Source: Axinella damicornis
Taxonomy: Eukaryota; Porifera; Demospongiae; Axinellida; Axinellidae
Assembly: GCA_963931865.1 (NCBI GenBank)
Contig: OZ007508.1
Location: 9,546,781 to 9,610,780 of the forward strand
Length of the DNA stretch: 64,000 nucleotides
Direction of reading: 5' to 3'
The position numbers and the translations under genes were made by a program. Shown here piece by piece: positions 10,937-20,963 of this stretch. The notes beneath the pieces were generated by a model. The model did not search any database. It was not told where the DNA came from and saw only the letters and a program-made list of their open reading frames with translations. Numbering within the stretch: position 1 is the first letter of the stretch; each line of letters opens with the position of its first letter.

Positions 10937-11241
10937 CTCCCACCATCCTTCCTCTGTGTCCTTTGACACCACTTCCAGCACCTCCCTGACAGTGATGGAA
11001 AGCTCATCAGACTCCTTAGCGGTATAGTTGAACAACACCTTTGCCCTGTCCACCTGCTTCTCTGGAGGTTTACCAGGTGGTTTCTCTGGGTGGGAGGGAG
11101 AGGCGAGGGGTGGAGGACTGATCGCTACCAGTTTTACAGGAGTCAGGGGGGAATCCAGTCCAAATGAATTCCCAGGTGGTTTTACGGTGATTTGAGTATG
11201 AAAACTACATTTCTGAAAATGTACTCTCTTTGCTGGGAGCA
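10937..11241 (-). CDS. Exon with first half of an SH3 domain
   Basis: Acceptor (ggatatacag) and donor (GGGAG|GTGAGT) bound 305 nt. After a Pro/Lys-rich linker (SPPPLASPSHPEKPPGKPPE) the exon encodes AKVLFNYTAKESDELSITV and EVLEVVSKDTEEGWWE. This is the N-terminal two thirds of an SH3 domain, with the ALYDY-like start, acidic RT loop and conserved WW. SH3 domains bind proline-rich peptides. The style resembles CIN85/CD2AP adaptors with several SH3 modules. Entry phase matches the donor of the upstream exon 11442-11616. Confidence 0.8.
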
Positions 11242-11441
11242 CTGTATATCCGTATACATAGTTCTGATATTGACGCCAAACATTAATTTATCATGGCCGT
11301 CAAATGGTCACAGGGTTACCCATCCCCACAAGATACAAGAAGTGCCTTCACATGGAAAGCTGGGCACACATAGTCAGTATTAGTCACAACACCTCAGCTC
11401 AGCCTTGTACTTCAACAACTAATGACTAGTCTCTATCTTAC

Positions 11442-11616
11442 TTCTCAATGCAGATGAGCCGCCCATGTCGGCTTTGCGTCGTTCCCCGCTGAGCATGTGT
11501 GTTGGTACTACTTGTGTTGTACGGGCAGGAGGTTTGCTGGAAGAGGCCGGTCGAAAGTTGTCAGGGAACATGCCTCGCACTCCATTCAGTAAACCCTCAC
11601 ACCATCCCTCATGCAC
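11442..11616 (-). CDS. Exon with second half of an SH3 domain
   Basis: Acceptor (cacacacag) and donor (GAGAA|GTAAGA) bound 175 nt. The exon reads VHEGWCEGLLNGVRGMFPDN and F, the C-terminal half of an SH3 domain, closest in style to CIN85/CD2AP. A Ser/Thr-rich linker follows. The exon with the first half should lie upstream, at higher coordinates, but I could not find it. Phase 1 exit matches the next exon, so at least two SH3 modules belong to one transcript. Confidence 0.75.
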
Positions 11617-12455
11617 CTGTGTGTGTGAAGTGAGGAGATATGGCCGGGATGTGAAAGGGTAAGGCAGGGGCGGATACAGGATTTGTGAAAGGGAGGGTCT
11701 AAGCACAATTGAACACTGCCGAAGGCAGCGCATAGAGTGGAAATATTTTTTCACCCTCATTTTTCAGCTGTCAGGATGGGCTCTTGTGGTACCTTCGTGC
11801 TTTGCACTGATGTACATGTATGAGTAGCAACACAAATTCTGAGTGGTCTGGGTCTCGCTTCCTTCAGGTGGGTGAAGAACTAGAGGTGTACACGTATCTT
11901 GGCCTTTACAAAAAAAATGCCGTAGACCACATGCACAGTACAGCTGCACAGTACAGCTGCGTAGTCGCGCCGCGCTCCGCCTAATAACGGGTTGTCTCGA
12001 TTCCAGATCATCGGACTGGGAGTGCGTACTCGTAACTGCGATCAGTAGCCGTGTGAGACGTGAAACCGATGGCTCACCTTTGTGTAGCAAGCAGACAAAT
12101 GGCAGTAACAGACAGAGCTCTGGGTAAGTTCTGTTTAACCACACTCCAAAGACATGCCATCTACCTAGCTTGGAAGTCCTAGCTTGGAAGTCCCCCCCCG
12201 GGATCCGCCCCTGTAAGGGATTGGAACATGAGGACACAACCAGCCAGCAACAGGACCCTATAGACTTATGATTGTCTGTCTTCCAATTGATATCATCACA
12301 CATGTACCCATAGCCTCGTTCCCAGGTGCTCAGAGAAGAGCGCCTGGTATCCACTGTTTGCGCATGCACGGCTATTTGTGGAGAACTTGGAAACTACTGC
12401 TACACTAGACCGTCCGTGTTACACAACCGTACATTACTGAGTTGTTAAGATCTAC
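11617..12455. other. No gene recognised
   Basis: It holds a solo left end of the TAGCCTCG family near 12313 (tagcctcgttcccagg) and otherwise unremarkable sequence. The long minus ORF (11764-12369) shows no domain. Confidence 0.4.
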
Positions 12456-12710
12456 ATGTATATACATGTACAAGACGCAGCTCTGTTCAACCAAGCTGTG
12501 CCGTATGTCCTCGGAAAACTAGGAATGGTGCTGAAGGACGAACAACTGACAGCAATACAGCACGTACATAATGTGATTGTATGGCTACATACACTGAACC
12601 ATTTGTATCGTGCTTCGCATCCACAGAAAGGCAGAAGCAGCGTATCGCCATCCACAGACTTCAAAACAATTGACCTGTATAATGCTGGAGTAGTATATTT
12701 TACCAAATAA
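12456..12710 (+). pseudogene. RecQ-like helicase N-terminal fragment
   Basis: Eighty-four codons are open. Residues 10-45 (FNQAVPYVLGKLGMVLKDEQ then LTAIQHV and IVWL) resemble the Q-motif region just before the Walker A of RecQ-family helicases. The expected GKD segment and the GxGKS motif are missing, and the rest of the ORF is unrelated. I read it as a truncated copy, perhaps from a helicase-bearing mobile gene. It abuts the MITE at 12716, which may have truncated it. Confidence 0.4.
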
Positions 12711-12715
12711 TATTC

Positions 12716-13022
12716 AAGGGGGGGTCACTCCCATAGACTCTATAGTCACAGCTGCGACTGCAGTCGGTCAATGGTCAACGGTCAAAGCCGCCCAAACGGG
12801 TGCAGTCAACGGTCAAAGCGGCTCAAAAGTACAGTCAAAAACGCGCGCCGCTCTCTTTATGGCGACGTGCAGGCAAGTATTACAAGGGCAAATAGCTGAT
12901 CGGTCAAAGGTCAACGGACGAAAATCGGCGTGGTCAACGGTCAAAACTCCAAAAACAGCGGTCCAAGCTTTGACCCGCGGTCGCAGCTGTGACTATAGTG
13001 TCTATGGGAGTGACCCCCCTTG
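12716..13022. mobile_element. About 305-bp MITE, GTCACTCCCATAG family
   Basis: Inverted ends run ggggggtcactcccatagac...tatagtcacagctgcgac and its complement gtcgcagctgtgactata...gggagtgaccccc. The interior is rich in ggtcaacggtcaaa. A second family member is at 46098-46362. The target duplication is ambiguous. Confidence 0.8.
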
Positions 13023-13193
13023 ATATTTATTTGTCTGTGTTATTTCAGCTTACGTATCTCGATAGAGAATGTAATGGAACTGCTCACGCATGTGCACCAG
13101 GCGCCCTTCTCCCCAATTACCGAGCGCTTTGGAAGGAGGCTAATGTACCATTTCTCACCAGACATGCCCCACCCCTCTCCAGAATGTACCTAC

Positions 13194-13522
13194 CACAGGT
13201 ATTGAAAATGGTCTCAAGATTCTCCGCGACGCTTATCAGTGGTGGTTTCTTTTTGAGTGCCAGTAGCAGGTTCCAGAACTTCGCGGGGTCGACAGCAATC
13301 TCGTTTCAGACCGCGCTGAGCAGCCTCGTCTTTCTCTGAATGGCGGACAGACCCAACACGCTCACCTCGTCCACACCTCTGGTACGACGTCATCAGAATA
13401 CAATTCCCAGGCCAGTAGCTCGGGGTCTTGTATCCCTATGAGGAGGTCGGAAGAACATTTTCTGAAGGCCTCGGACGCCGCGCTAGGGCCAGCAACAGCA
13501 GCAGAATTCAGAGCGTTTGCCA
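13194..13522 (-). pseudogene. CARD-like (Death-fold) first exon, decayed
   Basis: From an ATG at 13522 the minus strand reads MANALNSAAVAGPSAASEAF then LLIGIQDPELLAWELYSDDV and VPEVWT, followed by an immediate stop. One base over in frame the homology continues: VSVLGLSAIQRKTRLLSAV, a TGA, then NEIAVDPAKFWNLLLALKKK and a donor (TGTG|GTAGGT). The pattern suits a CARD-like helical bundle. One missing G in a G run and one nonsense codon break it. It could be a true pseudogene, or the missing G could be an assembly indel. The TGA would still need explaining; a CpG transition from CGA is plausible. Confidence 0.55.
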
Positions 13523-13551
13523 TTCAGAAAAGAAATCGAATTTTTTATGAG

Positions 13552-13586
<35 letters not shown>
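13552..13586. repeat. Poly-C tract (35 bp)
   Basis: Uninterrupted C homopolymer next to the CARD-like exon. Its length is likely unreliable in any assembly. Confidence 0.95.
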
Positions 13587-13588
<2 letters not shown>

Positions 13589-15232
13589 ATTTCGAGAAAT
13601 AGATTGGGGGCGTGGTCGGGATTAATTACGGCCATGCAAACATCATAGATAATAAACTACGAAACGGGATTGGAAACGACTCACGTGAGCGCATTGCTCC
13701 CGTACTTGTAGGCGCGTTCACTCCGCGTTGTATTCATTACCACCTTTTCGTTGATGATTGCTTTGATCTGCGTTTTCGCCGACCTAGCTGTTCTACCTAG
13801 CCAGATCAACTTTAAGAAGCATCTACAGAGATCACCACTCTTCTTTCCTGGTAAGTGCAGCACAAGTAGTTTCAGCAAGGTCATTTAAGTGCCCTGAACA
13901 CTATTAGTGGGCTGTAAATGGAATATACACTCGCATAATACAATTTAAAGTACGTGGCACTTTGCAACTGATATGGTGGATATATAAACTGTCTGGGACT
14001 TTTCTAGACAAGGGGGAGCTTGAGAGAAAATTCTGTTGGGCAATTTGTTGACGCAAGTGGTTAAGATATTGCACTGTGTGGTTTGTTTGAGTGGATCTTG
14101 TGTTTGTCTCAGTCAATGGTTAGTCCAAGTGTGAACATGGCTGTACGGTTGCCATTTTTAGTAGTGTTCTGTGTGGGACTTTTCTGAAGTGGTGGGGTGG
14201 TCAGTGACTATTTGCTTACCTTCATAGTGTGTGTCAAGTGTCCTAGTTTTGCACCAGCCAATTGTTTTTGAGTAAGTTACATTCAGTTCATCAAAACACA
14301 CCTTGATGTGGGAGGGGTATTACACAATGGCGGGCTGGGAGACAATGCACTGCATGTACCTTTGATGTGTGCTGTATTTCTAACTTAGTCTTTTTATTAC
14401 TCCAACAGATGGGAAAGCGAAAATTTTCTCTTGGCACTAGTAGGAAGAACGAGGAGCGAAAGAGGTGGGGGTTCTATCCTATCCGGATTCCTCTGAATAA
14501 GGTGTCTGTATTGAATGTCTCCATTCCGCTGGACTTGTTCTCGTTCCGAGTGTCGCTGCCCATTTCTGTTGTCAACCAGACCCTCTTTCCCGCGAGGGGT
14601 GGGGTCTGGGTACGACTACATCAACAGAGGATGCACCTCACGTTTGGGCATTCGGAAATGAGTTACGTGGTAGCAACTTTCCCAATGAAGCCGATACAGA
14701 TGGAGACTGATGCAAGTTAATAGTCAGGGGGAGCAGGGGTGCTCTGTTTGTAATCATGAGATTTTCGGGGGACCAAGCAGATTGCAAGTTGACTTTCCCA
14801 ACGCTACATGTAACTGACTTCCCTACGCTACATGTAACTGGCGCATGGTGGCAGAGGCAGTCACTGTCTCACCTCCCTTCCCTTACTCAACCGGGTTGAT
14901 CTCCATATTACTCTCCCACCTTTTGGTGGGGAGTGCAAAGGGTATCTTCAGCCACAGGTAGCACATGCCTCCCCCAAGTGGTAATAGCATGAACAAGTGC
15001 TAGCTATGTTGAACCTCACAGCAGGATGCTTTTGCTAGAAGCAAGAGCGCATGATGACATCATTGTGATGTCATCATGCGCTCTTGCTAGAAGTAGTGCA
15101 CATTTCTGTCATGTGACATATGCAGCTTGTCTGACACCCCTGCATAATGTTTGCACTCCAAGTGGGTGTGGCATATGCTGCTTGCAGGATAGTTACACAT
15201 TCTTGGAAACAAATTTTGTGCAAGTCTCTGCA
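13587..15232. other. Gene-poor stretch with one candidate exon
   Basis: A plus ORF at 14409-14720 opens right after an acceptor-like ccaacag with a basic start (MGKRKFSLGTSRKNEERKR). It has no recognised domain and its 3' half overlaps TAGTCTCG-like repeat ends, so I do not call it. A 16-bp inverted motif (gcgcatgatgacatca) sits near 15047-15080. Confidence 0.35.
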
Positions 15233-15804
15233 TAGTCTCGTTCCCAGACGTTCACGCCCACGGCGGAGAACGTCTGGTCGTTTGAGTTACATTTCTTGTC
15301 ACAGAGGCGTGGCCAGTGTAGGTGTAATTGAAGCGCTGATTGTGCTAAGAATGCAATTTATCAGAGAAATGTGAAGATAAACGCTCCTTTCTGTACTATT
15401 TGTCGTGCAACCCTACCTTCAAGCACTCAGCGACGTCCCCTAACCCCCGAAACATCCGCTGCTAGCAGAAGGGCAGTGGACTTCTTCGTCATTCCGGTGT
15501 TGCCGTAAACCGTTGTTTTTCGAAGTTGGAGATGGCTGAAAGGTTCTTAGAAGCTACGAAGGGGTGTCATCAACCAACAACGAAGTAAGTCCTCGTTACG
15601 AGCTGTTCAAACTGAGCTGTTTTTGACTCCTCCATCGATCGGTGACGTAATGCACGATGATTAGTAGCAAATTACGCGCGCGCTCTTTGATTTCATTGGC
15701 CATCTCAAATTCCAGATGGGAAAGGTGTTAATGACAAGAAATCGCACTCAAAAGACCAGACCCTCTCCGCGGCGGCGCACGGGACGGGTCTGGGCACGAG
15801 ACTA
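15233..15804. mobile_element. 572-bp TAGTCTCG-subfamily element with perfect 9-bp TSD
   Basis: The ends are TAGTCTCGTTCCCAGAC and GTCTGGGCACGAGACTA. The flanks are gtctctgca at 15224-15232 and 15805-15813, a perfect match. The interior holds an exon-like segment at 15532-15584 (ATG, 17 codons, donor CGAA|GTAAGT), which may be a captured host first exon as in Pack-MULEs (inference). Confidence 0.85.
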
Positions 15805-15949
15805 GTCTCTGCATGCCTATAGCAACACAGTTTACATAAGAGAATGGAACCTGATTGGCTAGCAAGCTCATGTGATGTGGGTAACAGAGATAAAATGTAG
15901 TAAGTGAAAGTGTTCTACATCTACTGTATAGTACCTGTGTACATACCCC

Positions 15950-16472
15950 AGCATGTGAATGGAGCTGACAGCATGTGAATGGCATGTGAATGGAGCTGAC
16001 AGCATGTGAATGGCATGTGAATGGAGCTGACAGCATGTGAATGGAGCTGACAGCATGTGAATGGCATGTGAATGGAGCTGACAGCATGTGAATGGCATGT
16101 GAATGGAGCTGACAGCATGTGAATGGAGCTGACAGCATGTGAATGGAGCTGACAGCATGTGAATGGAGCTGACAGCATGTGAATGGAGCTGACGGCATGT
16201 GAATGGAGCTGACGGCATATGAATGGAGCTGACAGCATGTGAATGGAGCTGACGGCATGTGAATGGAGCTGCCGGCACGTGAATGGAGCTGACAGCATGT
16301 GAATGGAGCTGACAGCATGTGAATGGAGCTGACGGCATATGAATGGAGCTGACAGCATGTGAATGGAGCTGACAGCATGTGAATGGAGCTGTCGGCACGT
16401 GAATGGAGCTGACAGCATGTGAATGGAGCTGACAGCATGGGAATGGAGCTGACAGCATGTGAATGGAGCTGA
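15950..16472. repeat. 20-bp minisatellite abutting a kinase exon
   Basis: About 25 units of gacagcatgtgaatggagct with shorter variants. All three minus frames are stop-free for about 200 codons because the unit has no stop on that strand and 20 is not divisible by 3. The array begins immediately at the 3' edge of the kinase-like exon at 16473-16527. Confidence 0.9.
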
Positions 16473-16527
16473 CTGGTATTTGCTGAGCAATGTCAGGATA
16501 TCTCCGCCCACCATTACCCATCCACAG
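16473..16527 (-). pseudogene. MRCK-like kinase exon fragment
   Basis: Following an acceptor-like tgctgtatag, the minus strand encodes VGGDILTLLSKYQ. This corresponds to the segment just after the hinge of MRCK/DMPK/ROCK kinases. The preceding codons (LVMxYY region in the family) are out of frame by about 2 nt. No donor follows: the sequence runs straight into the 20-bp minisatellite. The exon that should link it to the exon at 18409 and those with HRD and DFG motifs were not found downstream. Confidence 0.5.
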
Positions 16528-17849
16528 CTATACAGCATGCATGTGTGGTGGACAGATAGTGAGTGTAAGGATTCATGAATAGGTGTGTGGCGGGAAAAGA
16601 CACAATCTTCCTCCCTTTCCCACCCTCATTCCCATGACCTTGAGAGAGGAGAGAACAGGCTCATCTCCACTGGTAGTGCACGTGTGTGTGTGTATAGCTC
16701 CACCATAGGTAGTTAGAGGTTACAATGACATCTTGAAATACCACAGTCGCACACTATTAAGTGCAGCTCACTTACAAGTGCTTCTTTGCTGGTAGGTGGA
16801 GGTTCGACTCTTGTCCCAAGCTACTCTTTATTGAGAGCACTTCTTCCAGAAACTCTGCCACTTCCAGATCCTACTGTGTGGAAAATATATAATTCCAAAT
16901 AAAGTGCACTTCCTACACGTCAACAACGCCCTATCTTAGTATTAGTATGTGTGTGAGAAGCACAAAGCAGCTCTTAGATGAACACAGTGCAGGTCAACCT
17001 GGTAGACTTCCAAGAGATAGCTGCTCTACACAGAGAGCCTCCCGAGATCACACTGGGATGGTCTTTACCTAGTAACTACGGTACACATCGATCGTGGGTA
17101 GACCAGACCACCAGTGCTCTTATTGTACTGTCACGATACAGTAGCATTCAATTTTCAAGTACCGCAGTGTCATTAAAGAGCCACACCTTCCACCTTTTGT
17201 TTCAGATTCCTGTTTAGGCTCAAAACATACTCCAATGAGTGCCCACCAGTCTCAGATAAGATGGTGTTGGGCATTTGAGTGAACGTGTCGGTTAGAGTGC
17301 ACTAAAATGGTGGAAAACCAAGCACACCTGTACATGTAGTTTTGCCTCTCATGATTGACCAAACTTTCAGCCTGAGGGCAGTAGAAACTAGCGCTTCCAT
17401 TATTGCCAGCTGCAGGTGTACTATCAGGAGAGCGGTGGATGCTAACTGACAATGCACGAGTGGCACTGGAAACACTTAAAAAGAGCGGCCATTGCCCTCT
17501 TTGGTGAACATGTAAGGCGAACCGTCCATGGGCGCTCTGCTGTTTTGCAAGAATGCGTACATGCAACAACTGCAACAGTGACAAGTTGACAGATAAACTT
17601 TAGTATGCTATGGCCACGAAACTCTGTTATACTCAGAAAGGTTTTCAGCTACATGTAATGAGCCTGTGTTAAGAGCACATTTAGATCCTGAGCCATATCG
17701 ATATTACTATCACAATAGCGATACCGGGAGCACTATCGTGATAATCACATTATCGTTGCTGGGGGCCTAGTCATGAGTGTACATCAGTAGTCAATGACAC
17801 CCTCCCTTCTGGTTTCACTGTTATTCACTATGGAATTAGGCATTGGTCA
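16528..17849. other. Intron-like, no exon recognised
   Basis: The expected kinase exon between 18.4 and 16.5 kb is not visible here. A minus-strand run at about 16820-16880 (VAEFLEEVLSI) is open but not assignable. Confidence 0.35.
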
Positions 17850-18110
17850 GTCTGGAACCAGACTGCTGGGAAGTTGGGCTGAGTGCCGGGAACCAGGCTA
17901 GGTTGAGTGCAGAGTGCCGGGAACCAGGCTAGGCTGAGTGCCGGGAACCAGAGTGCCGGGAACCAGGCTAGGCTGAGTGCCGGGAACCAGAGTGCCGGGA
18001 ACCAGGCTAGGCTGAGTGCCGGGAACCACCCTGTCAGTGAGAGAGCTGCTAACCCTGTCAGGGAGAGAGCTGTTAACCCTGTCAGGGAGAGAGCTGCTAA
18101 TCCTGCCAGG
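17850..18110. repeat. Tandem repeat of gccgggaaccaggctag units
   Basis: Repeated gctgagtgccgggaacca blocks in two lengths are followed by three cctgtcagggagagagctg units. The motif gggaaccaggcta resembles the end of the TAGCCTCG family. Confidence 0.75.
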
Positions 18111-18408
18111 CAGCTGATTTTTCAGGGAGGGGACTGTTTGCATTCAGGCAGCCATCCACCCCAGTCTGTTGCCATGACAACAGCCCACTGGTGTAAACAG
18201 AACAAGTGCCCCAGTTAGCAACACCCAGTGCATGTGCGTAGTGACAGTAATCACTCCTACAAATTGTTCAGTGATTGCTGTTGGCTCAGCAGTGCGAGTC
18301 AGGGAGATACGCTGTGGAATGTTTCTCTAATGGCAGCCAAACAGCTCACCAACAGGTGCTTCCCGTCATAACGTGCTCCTGCAATATGATATCCCTACCA
18401 GTGCTGAC

Positions 18409-18486
18409 CTGGTGTCTCTTGAGCATCTCCCACTTGTTGAGGATCTTGAGAGCGTAGACGTTCTCTGTCCCTTTCAGCTTCACCAC
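18409..18486 (-). CDS. MRCK-like kinase exon 4 (N-lobe, catalytic Lys)
   Basis: Acceptor (cttgtcacag) and donor (CCAG|GTCAGC) bound 78 nt in phase 0. The exon encodes VVKLKGTENVYALKILNKWE then MLKRHQ. This matches the beta2-beta3 strands of CDC42-binding kinases, including the conserved Ala-Leu-Lys that holds the ATP phosphates. It follows the 20485-20582 exon in phase. MRCK kinases act downstream of Cdc42 on myosin and actin; that role is family knowledge. Confidence 0.85.
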
Positions 18487-18788
18487 CTGTGACAAGAGGG
18501 AAGAGTCACAACAAAGTACTAACTCACTCAACTCCCTACTCACCCACTCACCCCTTCCTCTCCACTCCCCCCACCCACACCTCCCTCTGCAACTCCACCC
18601 ACACCTTCTCCATCCCACCCACCCACATCTCCCCCTCATCCACCCACCCACCCCTCCCACCCACACCTCCTCCCAACACACACTACTGCAGCTGCTCTAC
18701 GACGGAGGTCATAAACTGGACAACCAGAGGTACAATCTTCAATTGCAGGAGTCTGGTAAAATCTCAGTAGCTTGCAATTCAATCCACA

Positions 18789-19350
18789 CAGCCTCATTCC
18801 CAGGACAGGATTCGATCACTTGCAGCAAATACACTAGGGGAAGGCATGGGAGATAAGGTTATGTGCAGTGCCATCAGGTACACGGGAGGTAGACACACGG
18901 GAGGTAGACACACGGGGGGTAGACACACGGAGGGTAGACACACGGGGGGTAGACACACGGGGGGTAGACACACGGGGGGTAGACACACGGGGGGGGGGGG
19001 GGGGGGGGGGGGTGGTGCCCAACAAAGAATCTCGATGCCCTTTCTTGTACTGTCACTAGTACTGTCCATCCATAGGCTGATTGTTAGACAAGGCAGACGA
19101 TCAATACTGTTGTCACAACGCCAGGGACAGATGGACGTCAGGGACGGCTGGACGTCAAACAGGTACAATAAGGCCTCCAGTGTGTCTACCCTCTGTCTAG
19201 CTGAACACAGGACTAAGTCTCCAACTGACATCATCCAAAATGCCCAAATCTCGTCATTGCACGTGACCAGATCTCCCAGGCCTTCCCCGCCGTATCTGCA
19301 TGCTGCAAGCGATCAAATACTGGTGGTGGTGCTGGCATGGGACGAGGCTA
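18789..19350. mobile_element. 562-bp TAGCCTCG-family element with expanded interior
   Basis: Ends cagcctcattcccagg and gggacgaggcta are flanked by 9-mers caatccaca and ccaaccaca (7 of 9). Homologous copies lie at 46474-46820, 49846-50213, 51007-51373 and 52181-52552. In this copy the internal gtagacacacgg segment is amplified into about 7 units of 16 bp (about 18878-18988) followed by a poly-G run of about 24. Confidence 0.75.
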
Positions 19351-19411
19351 CCAACCACACTGGATATACCATTGGGGGCTGTAAGGTTACACAGAACTAC
19401 CCTCGTGACGC

Positions 19412-19985
19412 AGGGAGGAGTCTGGGAGGAGGGACGCAGGGAGGAGCCTGGGAGGAGCCTGGGAGGAGGGACGCAGGGAGGAGCCTGGGAGGAGGGACGC
19501 AGGGAGGAGCCTGGGAGGAGGGACGCAGGGAGGAGCCTGGGAGGGACGCAGGGAGGAGCCTGGGAGGAGGGACGCAGGGAGGAGCCTGGGAGGAGGGACG
19601 CAGGGAGGAGCCTGGGAGGAGGGACGCAGGGAGGAGCCTGGGAGGAGGGACGCAGGGAGGAGCCTGGGAGGAGGGACGCAGGGAGGAGCCTGGGAGGAGG
19701 GACGCAGGGAGGAGCCTGGGAGGAGGGACGCAGGGAGGAGCCTGGGAGGAGGGACGCAGGGAGGAGCCTGGGAGGAGGGACGCAGGGAGGAGCCTGGGAG
19801 GAGGGACGCAGGGAGGAGCCTGGGAGGAGGGACGCAGGGAGGAGCCTGGGAGGAGGGACGCAGGGAGGAGCCTGGGAGGAGGGACGCAGGGAGGAGCCTG
19901 GGAGGAGGGACGCAGGGAGGAGCCTGGGAGGAGGGACGCAGGGAGGAGCCTGGGAGGAGGGGCGCAGGGAGGAGCCTGGGAATGA
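19412..19985. repeat. 26-bp minisatellite derived from a MITE end
   Basis: About 21 units of a 26-bp period (gacgcagggaggagcctggg core). The array ends in gcctgggaatgagacta, a family right terminus. The same subterminal sequence in single copy is at 21964-21995 (gatgcgtagggaggagcctg), so the unit is the subterminal part of the element. Long Gly/Glu/Arg ORFs are artefacts. Confidence 0.85.
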
Positions 19986-20222
19986 GACTAACATTGAACT
20001 GACTGAGAAATGCATCTACTTTTTGGGGAATGATTTGGTGGGGTAAACAGGATGTGTGTGTGTAGATTGTCATCCAATGCACACAGCTGTGTGGGGTAGA
20101 CTACCAGTGGCTGGGGTATCTAGCAGTAGACTAAACCAACAGCAGGACACTCTGAATTCAGGGTGGTACACCACCGGCTAACACATTCTATAAATCAATC
20201 ACGAGGCTCACAGCAGTAGAGA

Positions 20223-20470
20223 TTGGGGTCTGGCTCCTCCTACCCCCATCACTCACTCTCCCTCCTCCACCCCACTCTCCCCCCTCCTCTGCCTACCTCT
20301 TCCCTCTTTCCCCCTCCTCTCCCTACCTCTTCTCCCCCCCCCCCCCCCTCCACTGCTCTCCCCCTCCCTCCCTTATCCTCTCCCTTCATCCCTCCTCTCC
20401 CTACCTCCTCCACCCCCCCCCCCCCCCCCCCCCCCCCTTCCACTGCTCTCCCCCTCCTCCCTCTTCCACA
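20223..20470. repeat. Pyrimidine-rich tract with two poly-C runs
   Basis: CT-rich low-complexity DNA with C runs at about 20334-20347 and 20415-20437. It lies in the intron just 3' of kinase exon 3. Confidence 0.85.
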
Positions 20471-20484
20471 TTCTCCCAACTTAC

Positions 20485-20582
20485 ATTGACTTCTCCAAAT
20501 GCTCCCCTTCCAATGCACTCGAGCATCTCAAAGTCATCAATGGAGAGACGGAGCTTCCTGATATTCTCCACCACTGGCTTAG
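20485..20582 (-). CDS. MRCK-like kinase exon 3 (glycine-rich loop)
   Basis: Acceptor (actcacag) and donor (TCAAT|GTAAGT) bound 98 nt, entering in phase 1 and leaving in phase 0. It encodes KPVVENIRKLRLSIDDFEML then ECIGRGAFGEVN. This contains the ATP-binding glycine loop GRGAFGEV and the family's KxLRLxxDDFE lead-in. Both splice phases fit the neighbouring exons exactly. Clear member of the MRCK/DMPK/ROCK group of AGC kinases. Confidence 0.9.
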
Positions 20583-20963
20583 CTGTGAGTGTGTGTTATC
20601 AGCAGCAAATATGGAACCAGCATCTGCTCAGAGCTGTCATTGCCCAAGCCATCCAACACTCCATAATTGCTGGATACAAGTTAGACAAATCAGGATACGT
20701 TTAGTGATTGGCTCATATTTGGGGAAGGTATTCAGTTATTCAAACCACAGTCATTCAACACAAGGAGGCTAGTGAATGAGGCTATTTGATCCGTCCACAA
20801 CCATGGGATGCTGGCCCTGCTCTACACAACAGGAGAACTGCACTACGTGAACAGCACTTGTTACTAACAAGGTGACTGCCAAAGAAGGATCTTGAAACCA
20901 CACTGAGCTATGGTCGTTCAACTGGTTGCTGCTAGGCTGTGAGTGAGTGATATTTGTGAGTAC

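Noticed and set aside
12313..12355. Possible complete mini-element starting tagcctcgttcccagg
   Set aside because: The right end does not match the family terminus and no 9-bp duplication was found.
16800..16830. ggttcgactcttgtcc as a tRNA B box
   Set aside because: No A box or cloverleaf could be drawn around it.
18846..20082. Long Gly/Glu/Arg and Pro/Leu ORFs on both strands
   Set aside because: They are 26-bp minisatellite shadows on both strands.
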